From: Actinomyces sp.
GTDB lineage: Bacteria > Actinomycetota > Actinomycetes > Actinomycetales > Actinomycetaceae
DNA length: 10,393 bases
Direction: 5' to 3'
NCBI GenBank assembly: GCA_012837655.1
Contig: DUQT01000008.1
Span: forward strand, 1 to 10,393
Both the position numbers and the translations under genes were made by a program. The notes under the pieces were generated by a model. The model was not told the origin of the DNA and searched no databases. It saw nothing but the letters and a program-made list of their open reading frames with translations. Each line of letters opens with the position of its first letter. Position 1 is the stretch's first letter. This document shows, piece by piece, positions 6,024 through 10,393 of the stretch.

Positions 6024-6419
6024 TTAGGAAAGTAGTTCGGTGACGGTTTCCTGTAGCTCGATTGGGTCAAGCGGGTAGTTCAGGATCCTGGTTGTGCCAG
6101 AGAAGTTTGCGATCCATGAATCCTGCTGACGGGCGATGACGGTGATCGACGGAGGTACGTTGTCGAACTCGACATCAAGGCGGCGAAGTAGCGCCATGGC
6201 GCCCACTTTTTGGGTTTCGCCATCCAGGATCAAGAGGTCAAAGTCATCAGCCTTGTACTTCATGACCGCGCCAGCTTCGGTTGCAGCTTCGACCCAGTTG
6301 ACCTTCGGCATGCCCTTACCGGGGCGGATGCCAACCGCGTTCATAACATTGCGACGAAAATCTGAGTTGTCACTGTAAAGAAGGATGTTAACTGTGTCCT
6401 TCTCGGTCGAGTCCGCCAT
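6024..6419 (-). CDS. Receiver (REC)-like domain protein, atypical
   Basis: This 131-residue stand-alone protein has the alternating alpha/beta pattern of a response-regulator receiver: VNILLYSDN (10-18), DDFDLLILDGE (58-68), SITVIARQQ (91-99) and RILNYPLDPIELQETVTELL (111-130). Asp66 sits at the phosphoacceptor position, but the paired N-terminal acids are reduced to one Asp in YSDNSD, the Ser/Thr after strand 4 is Ala96, and the invariant Lys before the cis-Pro is Tyr115 (NYP in place of KP). It is therefore likely not a conventional phosphorylated receiver. There is no DNA-binding domain, and no histidine kinase is nearby. The ATG at 6419 has a strong ribosome site (AGGAG, 6 nt away), and a good promoter lies 75 bp upstream, so it is probably its own transcription unit. 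The partner and output are unknown; protein-protein signalling is a guess from the fold. Confidence 0.75.
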   Translation of the reverse strand: MADSTEKDTVNILLYSDNSDFRRNVMNAVGIRPGKGMPKVNWVEAATEAGAVMKYKADDFDLLILDGETQKVGAMALLRRLDVEFDNVPPSITVIARQQDSWIANFSGTTRILNYPLDPIELQETVTELLS

Positions 6420-6628
6420 GTGCTTCTCCTATGAAACTATTCTGTATCGCGCTTGTGCCGGGCCGGCAGAGGCGCACCCACTGTTGCAAGCCTATTCTAT
6501 CGGGCGCAAAAGCGTGATCAAATATTGTGTCGATTTCTATCCGGCCGTGTCGTGCACTTCGAACCGGTCTTGTCGTGCCTTGTCGGACGGCCCTTAAAGC
6601 CTGGGCCGTTGCAACCGGTTCTGGGGCC
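6420..6628. other. Non-coding leader and spacer upstream of the receiver-like gene
   Basis: This is the left part of a 359-bp gene-free stretch. It holds the ribosome site and promoter of the receiver-like gene. Beyond that (about 6540-6628) lies sequence with faint likeness to the adjacent tandem array: GAACCGGTCTTGTCG at 6561-6575 recalls the GAACCGCTTGTCGG stretch of the array. This may be one or two decayed repeat units. Open frames here are short, have no good ribosome site, and do not resemble known proteins. Confidence 0.5.
6494..6521 (-). promoter_or_regulatory. Probable promoter of the receiver-like gene
   Basis: On the minus strand TTGATC (6521-6516, 4/6 of consensus) and TAGAAT (6499-6494, 5/6) are 16 bp apart. 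The expected start near 6487 would give a leader of about 68 nt ending in the AGGAG ribosome site. It lies well downstream of the FKBP gene and the repeat array, supporting independent transcription. Confidence 0.55.
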
Positions 6629-6791
6629 AACGTGAACCGCTTGTCGGTCGACTTGCCGGCCCGCGTGAACCGACTGTCGCCGTCCTACCGGCCCACGTGA
6701 ACCTTCTGTCGGCCTACTTGCCGGCCAGCGTGACCCGACTGTCAGCGTCCTACCGGCCCGCGCGAGCCTTCTGCCGGCCTACTTGCCGGCC
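6629..6791 (-). repeat. Alternating 33/32-nt tandem repeat array (A-B-A-B-A)
   Basis: Five contiguous units were parsed on the minus strand: A 6791-6759 (33 nt), B 6758-6727 (32), A 6726-6694 (33), B 6693-6662 (32), A 6661-6629 (33). A units start GGCCGGCAAGT and continue with a GACCGACA or GGCCGACA block; B units start GGCCGGTAGGACG and continue with GACAGTCGG. Both end in a GTTCACG-like tail. The true period is thus a 65-bp dimer, present two and a half times, with a few substitutions per copy. The first A unit contains the last codons and the TAG stop of the FKBP gene. The period is not a multiple of three, so it is not a protein repeat. Function is unknown: a mini-satellite, a protein-binding array, or a structured 3' untranslated region are all possible. 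Confidence 0.85.
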
Positions 6792-7777
6792 TGCAGGTCA
6801 ACCGAGTCAACAATGTCGACCACAAAGACCGTTGCGTTGTCCGGGTTTTGCGTGTTGGGTTGGATTACGAGGACGCGGCTACCAACCTTCATATCCTTGA
6901 AGCCCTCTGTGTCTCCAACGGCCTGCGATGAGTATTCAGCGACGCCGTTGTCCCAGGTGCTCTGCGCTTCGTCGCCCCTGCCCCAAGTGGCTCCGGTGAT
7001 GTGGTAGGCAACGGCGTCAGTCGACTTCACGACGGGGCCGTTCCCTTCGGCAAGCAGGATCACTGAGGCATCCTTGGGGTTCTTCGCGTCGTGGTCGAAG
7101 GAGATGGTTGGCTTCTGGGCAAGCGGGCCTTCTACAGCCATACCTGCCGGTGCCTTCTCTCCCGTTTCGGTTGCGTCAGACAGGGCCGAAGTGTCGGCCG
7201 GGTCAATAGCTCCCACGATGTCAACCACAAATACGAGCGTTGCTCCACCTGGAATCAGGTCCGAAGCACCGGCCTCGCCATATCCATATTCGGAAGGAAT
7301 GACAAGTTCAACGCGGTCGCCAACGTGCTGTCCCGCGAGCCCGTATTTCCATCCCTTAATCACCTGATTGAGGCTGAACAGGAGCGGGTTTGAACCCTCA
7401 TCCCCAGTTGCACGGTCGAACGTGGAGTCAAAGACTTCCCCGTTCCACAAAGCGCCGTGGTAGTGCGCGGCAACGATGTCGTCGAGTCCGACCTCTTCGC
7501 CGTCTCCTTCAATCAGGGTTTTTGCTACGACGACGTTAGGTTCAACTGCGCCCACGGGTTCCAGTTCAACGCTCTTGCCCCATTCACCGGAAACTGCGGG
7601 AATTTCACCGTCGTAGTCGCGCTCTACGGGAACGTCTTCAACGTCCTGAGCGTTCGCACTAGTTTCCGTAGTTTCGGTAGGGTCAGTTGGATCTGGTTCG
7701 TTGGCGTCACTACAGCCGACTAGGAGTCCGGCGGCAAGTACGGGAGCCACTAGCAGGCTTATGTATTTTTTGTTCAC
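6779..7777 (-). CDS. FKBP-type peptidyl-prolyl isomerase lipoprotein, two FKBP domains
   Basis: This 332-residue protein is probably an exported, lipid-anchored folding factor catalysing cis-trans isomerisation of Xaa-Pro bonds. It starts with a signal peptide (Lys-rich start, hydrophobic 7-20) and a lipobox LLVGC with Cys22, followed by a Thr/Glu/Asp/Pro-rich linker (23-50). FKBP domain 1 (about 82-190) keeps the active-site set: AHYHG (Tyr106), VFDSTF (Asp117), VIKGWKYGL (Trp143), PSEYGYG (Tyr164, Tyr166) and LVFVVDIV (Phe183). A second region (about 215-327) repeats the fold pattern (AYHITGATW, EGFKDMKVGSRVLVI, TVFVVDIV) but lacks the FDS and IPGG motifs, so it looks non-catalytic. The start is GTG at 7777, with only a modest AAGAAAG ribosome site, giving a full signal peptide. 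It lies 49 bp after the ErpA gene on the same strand with no terminator between, so co-transcription is likely. Its stop lies inside the tandem repeat array. Confidence 0.92.
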   Translation of the reverse strand: MNKKYISLLVAPVLAAGLLVGCSDANEPDPTDPTETTETSANAQDVEDVPVERDYDGEIPAVSGEWGKSVELEPVGAVEPNVVVAKTLIEGDGEEVGLDDIVAAHYHGALWNGEVFDSTFDRATGDEGSNPLLFSLNQVIKGWKYGLAGQHVGDRVELVIPSEYGYGEAGASDLIPGGATLVFVVDIVGAIDPADTSALSDATETGEKAPAGMAVEGPLAQKPTISFDHDAKNPKDASVILLAEGNGPVVKSTDAVAYHITGATWGRGDEAQSTWDNGVAEYSSQAVGDTEGFKDMKVGSRVLVIQPNTQNPDNATVFVVDIVDSVDLQAGK

Positions 7778-7826
7778 GGCGCTTTCTTGAAGGTAGACGG
7801 GGCGTACTTGGTCAGGTGATTATTTC

Positions 7827-8174
7827 TTAGTGGAAAGATTCACCGCAGGCGCAAGTGTTCTGCGCGTTCGGGTTGTCAATCGTGAAGCCCTGACGCTCGA
7901 TCGTGTCAAAGAAGTCGATCTTCGCACCACTCAGATACGGCACGGACATGCGGTCAACAACGACCTCGACACCGTCAAAGTCGCGGATGGCGTCGCCCTC
8001 AAGGATGCGCTCGTCAAAGTAGAGCGAGTAAATCAGACCAGAGCATCCGCCCGGTGAGACCGATACGCGCAGGCGCAGGTCGTCGCGACCTTCCTGCTCG
8101 AGCAGGCTCTTAACCTTCGCTGCTGCCTCGTCGGTCAGCAGTACCTCATGAGTGGGAAATTCTGTATCCAACAT
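7827..8174 (-). CDS. erpA: A-type iron-sulfur cluster carrier, ErpA/HesB/IscA family
   Basis: The 115-residue cytosolic product receives Fe-S clusters from the assembly scaffold and passes them to target enzymes. The three ligand cysteines of the family are all present: Cys44 in PGGCSGL and Cys108/Cys110 in NTCACGESF at the C-terminus. Length is typical. The start is put at the ATG at 8174 (MLDTEFPTHEVLLTDEAA), which has a TAGGA ribosome site about 7 nt upstream. A TTG at 8219 would add 15 unconserved residues and has no better site. Upstream lies the glycerate-kinase-like gene (78 bp gap), an arrangement also found in mycobacteria (Rv2204c-Rv2205c). The gap has no convincing terminator or sigma-70 promoter, so it may be transcribed from upstream. 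ErpA, IscA and SufA cannot be told apart safely by sequence alone; the gene symbol is the conventional one. Confidence 0.92.
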   Translation of the reverse strand: MLDTEFPTHEVLLTDEAAAKVKSLLEQEGRDDLRLRVSVSPGGCSGLIYSLYFDERILEGDAIRDFDGVEVVVDRMSVPYLSGAKIDFFDTIERQGFTIDNPNAQNTCACGESFH

Positions 8175-8252
8175 GTTTTTCCTATCAGTTGTTTGTTTCA
8201 GTGATAACTCTAGACCCAAAGCGGTATAGTCGGCACCTTCAAGCGACCTGTT

Positions 8253-9323
8253 TCACGATGGGCGGATCCACGTGCCCTTCAGCACCCGCTTCACCTTCGA
8301 CATAGCCGCCTTCGGATCGACCACGTAGGAGGCGTGGATCCCCCATTCCGCGAGTTCATGGTTCGAAAGCGATGACTCATGCGTAAACACGATCACGGGT
8401 ATGGCCAGTTCTGCGGCAAGTTCGCCCAGTTCTTGCAGGGGTGAATCTGCAACAGTTTGCGGGTGCAGCTGCGGAATAATTTCGATCAGGAGGTCGGAGC
8501 TAGCGAGCTCTTTTTGTAGACCTGTAGCTTGAATTAGGACATCCGATAGTTGGCTAAGAGTTCCGCGAAGTCCCAGGGCGAGCGCCCCGATGCCGAGTCC
8601 GCCACCTGATCCAATCTGGCGGGCATAGGAGGAGACCGTGTTCGACAGCTTCTCCGCTTCCCCGATTTGGGTGTAGACGGTGTAAAACTTGGTCAACTGG
8701 CCAAGGGTCTGCGGCTCGATCACGTTTACTGGTTGACCGTTTTCAGCCATTGCAAGGGTGGAATCCAAACCCAGCAGGGGACGCTCTGTAGCTGAGGCCA
8801 CGTGCAGGCGACGGTTCCCAATGTTTTGCAATGCAAGGGAACGCACGTGGTGCATGAGCTCCCGGTTTTGGAACCACACTTCGTCACCTGGCGCCAGGGC
8901 GCTCCAAGATCCGTACTTGGAAACAATCTCTGCGATGACATCTTTGGCGCTGGCATAGGCCCGACGCGGGTTTAAACCTGCGAGCGCAAGAAGCGTGCCT
9001 ACTCCCCCGATCTCGGCGCCCTGTCCAGTTTCTAACTGGGGCACGCTTTGAACCGGGTTTACCTTAGGCGAAGCGTGGTCTGCGACGAGCCACGTATCTG
9101 CGCCCTCTGGACCCCACTTGCTTACCTGTGCAATTTCATCGGTACTGATTAGGTTGAGTCCTGCACTGCGCATGGTTTCTTCGGCTTTGTCCCGACTTAG
9201 ATCAATGGCGTGGCGGTCGACTGCGCCGTTGAACTCTGCGCTGATGAGGGCCGCAATGTCCCGCGTGTTGAGTGCAGGTGTTGTTTCGCCCGCAATCAAC
9301 ACGCGGTTGAAGGTGTAGGTCAC
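8253..9323 (-). CDS. Glycerate-kinase-family protein, divergent
   Basis: The 356-residue product resembles the class II glycerate kinase family (GlxK/GarK fold), which phosphorylates D-glycerate with ATP. Recognisable blocks are RPLLGLDST (181-189, matching the family NPLLGP block), GSGGGLGIGALALGL (238-252) and LIQATGLQKELASSDLLIE (263-281), close to the family's GGLGxGLLAL and EATGLDEALAGADLVI. The start of the protein lacks the DSFKGSL motif (AGETTPALNTRDI instead), the GGSATTDGG motif is reduced to GAEIGGVGTL, and the GEG after the last block is IIPQL. Catalysis on glycerate is therefore doubtful. A homologue (Rv2205c) sits beside the hesB gene in mycobacteria, so this is a conserved lineage protein rather than decay. 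The GTG start at 9323 overlaps the M20 stop as GTGA, with GGAGAG just upstream; the two genes are probably translationally coupled. The function is not established. Confidence 0.72.
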   Translation of the reverse strand: MTYTFNRVLIAGETTPALNTRDIAALISAEFNGAVDRHAIDLSRDKAEETMRSAGLNLISTDEIAQVSKWGPEGADTWLVADHASPKVNPVQSVPQLETGQGAEIGGVGTLLALAGLNPRRAYASAKDVIAEIVSKYGSWSALAPGDEVWFQNRELMHHVRSLALQNIGNRRLHVASATERPLLGLDSTLAMAENGQPVNVIEPQTLGQLTKFYTVYTQIGEAEKLSNTVSSYARQIGSGGGLGIGALALGLRGTLSQLSDVLIQATGLQKELASSDLLIEIIPQLHPQTVADSPLQELGELAAELAIPVIVFTHESSLSNHELAEWGIHASYVVDPKAAMSKVKRVLKGTWIRPS

Positions 9324-10393
9324 TTGCTCTCCGAGAACTTCAGTAGCATCTGGGCCTCAGCCAAGATTGCGTGCTTCAGGTCGTTCAGGTCTTGCGATTC
9401 ATCATCAGAGTGCGCGTTGGTTAGCGGATCTTCAACACCGGTGACGATCACCTGCGCATTCGGGAACTGGCGCTGGAAATCAGAGATGAACGGGATCGAG
9501 CCTCCAACACCAATATTTACCGAGTCCACACCCCAGGATGCCGTTAGTGCCTCGTGAGCGATCTGTGCGGCATCGGATTCAAGGTCTGCCTGGTAGGAAG
9601 GGCCGATCTCGCCCTCTTCAAATTCAACAACCGCATTGAATGGGCGGTGCTTTTCGATGTGAGCGGCGAGCGCGTTCATGGCTTCACGGCCATCAGTGCC
9701 GGGGACTGTGCGCACGGAAACTTTGAAGGTGGTTTCAGGCGACATGGAGTTCCCGGACTGGGCGACAGACGTTGCGTCGAATCCGATAACTGCTACTGCG
9801 GATTGGGTCCACATTCTCGATGCGAGGTCTCCCGAGCCTGCTAGCTCAACGCCTTCTAGGACGCCGGCTTCTGCGCGCAGGTCCGACTCTGGGTATTCCA
9901 CGTCGGCTTCCTTAGATCCGCCCAAGCCTTCGATTGCGACGTTGCCGTCCTCGTCGTGGAATGTTGCGATTAGGCGCGCGGCAGCCGTCACCGAGTCAAT
10001 GATGGGACCGCCCCACATGCCTGAGTGCAGTGCCTGTTCCAGGACTCGCACCTTCACGGTCGCGTCGATAACGCCGCGCAGGCTTGCCGTCAGTGCGGGC
10101 TGGCCAGGCTTCCAGTTATCCGAGTCGGTCACAACAATGTAGTCGGCCTCAAGTTCCTTGTGGTACTTGGTGAGGAAGTTGTTGAATGACGGGGATCCGA
10201 TCTCTTCTTCGCCCTCGATAAATACGACGACATTCAAAGGCAGGCCGGCGTCGAGCTGTTCTTTCAACAGCGTTAGCGACCCGATGTGGACGACGATGCC
10301 GGCGCCATCATCGGAAGATCCGCGCCCGTACAGGCGTCCGTCGCGAATATGCGGTTCAAACGGCGGTGTTGTCCACCTTTCCGGGTCGCCACC
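9320..10393 (-). CDS. M20-family metallodipeptidase, N-terminus outside the window
   Basis: 357 residues are visible; the frame is open to base 10393, so the start is beyond the window. The protein is a cytosolic two-metal dipeptidase of the M20 family (carnosinase/CNDP-like), hydrolysing peptides to free amino acids. Counting from the first visible residue, YGRGSSDDG (22-30) supplies the bridging Asp28, EGEEEIGS (60-67) the catalytic and metal Glu63/Glu64, VVTDSDNW (87-94) the metal Asp90, and NAHSDDE the C-terminal metal His328. LHSGMWGGP in the lid domain is the usual dimer-contributed His block, and GGSIPFISDF is also conserved. Only the first metal His, near the true N-terminus, is out of view. 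The Lys of the common DDKG motif is Gly30 here. The stop (TGA) overlaps the GTG start of the next gene by 4 bp, implying an operon with the glycerate-kinase-like gene. Substrate range is unknown. Confidence 0.92.
   Translation of the reverse strand, partial: GGDPERWTTPPFEPHIRDGRLYGRGSSDDGAGIVVHIGSLTLLKEQLDAGLPLNVVVFIEGEEEIGSPSFNNFLTKYHKELEADYIVVTDSDNWKPGQPALTASLRGVIDATVKVRVLEQALHSGMWGGPIIDSVTAAARLIATFHDEDGNVAIEGLGGSKEADVEYPESDLRAEAGVLEGVELAGSGDLASRMWTQSAVAVIGFDATSVAQSGNSMSPETTFKVSVRTVPGTDGREAMNALAAHIEKHRPFNAVVEFEEGEIGPSYQADLESDAAQIAHEALTASWGVDSVNIGVGGSIPFISDFQRQFPNAQVIVTGVEDPLTNAHSDDESQDLNDLKHAILAEAQMLLKFSESK

Noticed and set aside
5738..6043. 101-codon open frame overlapping the end of the nuclease gene and the convergent spacer.
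   Set aside because: It begins inside a conserved coding region in another frame, crosses a hairpin, and has no recognisable protein features.
6388..6630. 80-codon minus-strand open frame over the receiver-like gene's promoter and leader.
   Set aside because: It overlaps the TTGATC-16-TAGAAT promoter and the start of a well-supported gene, and lacks a ribosome site or known motifs.
6518..6781. Open frame of 86 codons on the minus strand after the FKBP TAG stop, suggesting stop-codon read-through or a longer protein.
   Set aside because: The 65-bp repeat period shifts frame between copies, so the frame has no repeated peptide, and the sequence is GC-rich, where long open frames are common by chance. 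The FKBP fold ends just before the stop.
6629..6791. Tandem array considered as a CRISPR array.
   Set aside because: Units are directly contiguous and all related, with no unique spacers, and no cas genes are nearby.
9678..10142. 154-codon plus-strand open frame opposite the M20 gene.
   Set aside because: The minus strand encodes clear M20 motifs across the whole interval; the Ser/Pro/Arg-rich plus translation is typical of an antisense shadow.

Overview
The window looks like chromosomal core DNA from a high-to-moderate-GC actinobacterium, most likely a facultatively or strictly fermentative member of the Actinomycetaceae or a close relative. The evidence is a PASTA-domain Ser/Thr kinase tail, a class II DAHP synthase, an exonuclease-GIY-YIG fusion of the Rv2191 type, an actinobacterial glycerate-kinase-like protein next to an A-type Fe-S carrier, frequent GTG starts, and a GC content that looks mid-fifties by eye. 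No transposase, phage gene, tRNA, rRNA or CRISPR array was seen.

Layout: (1) 1-321, plus strand: the end of a PASTA kinase, convergent with (2) 354-1709, minus: class II DAHP synthase (aroG). (3) 1799-3022, minus: a 6-phosphofructokinase with the sequence marks of the pyrophosphate-dependent type. (4) 3161-3970, minus: a PlsC-type acyltransferase with a leader that contains an intrinsic-terminator-like hairpin. (5) A 164-bp divergent control region. (6) 4135-5841, plus: a DEDDh exonuclease fused to a UvrC-like GIY-YIG nuclease. (7) 6024-6419, minus: a receiver-like protein lacking canonical phosphorylation residues. (8) 6420-6778: a gene-poor stretch with a promoter and an alternating 33/32-nt tandem repeat. 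(9) 6779-7777, minus: an FKBP lipoprotein with one intact and one degenerate FKBP domain. (10) 7827-8174, minus: an ErpA/HesB carrier. (11) 8253-9323, minus: a divergent glycerate-kinase-family protein, overlapping by 4 bp (12) an M20 dipeptidase that runs off the right edge.

The order kinase, aroG, acyltransferase, UvrC-like, hesB, glycerate kinase parallels the Mycobacterium tuberculosis Rv2176-Rv2205c neighbourhood as I remember it. The cytochrome bc1-aa3 genes that lie inside that block in mycobacteria are absent here, which fits a fermentative lifestyle and the PPi-saving phosphofructokinase (inference). Functionally the window mixes central metabolism (aromatic amino acids, glycolysis, phosphatidic acid synthesis), DNA repair, Fe-S assembly, envelope protein folding and peptide turnover. 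No clearly new multi-gene system is present. The most interesting unexplained items are the plsC leader hairpin with its overlapping dyad, the alternating tandem array, the abrupt codon-usage switch inside the nuclease fusion, and two proteins that keep a fold but have lost catalytic motifs.
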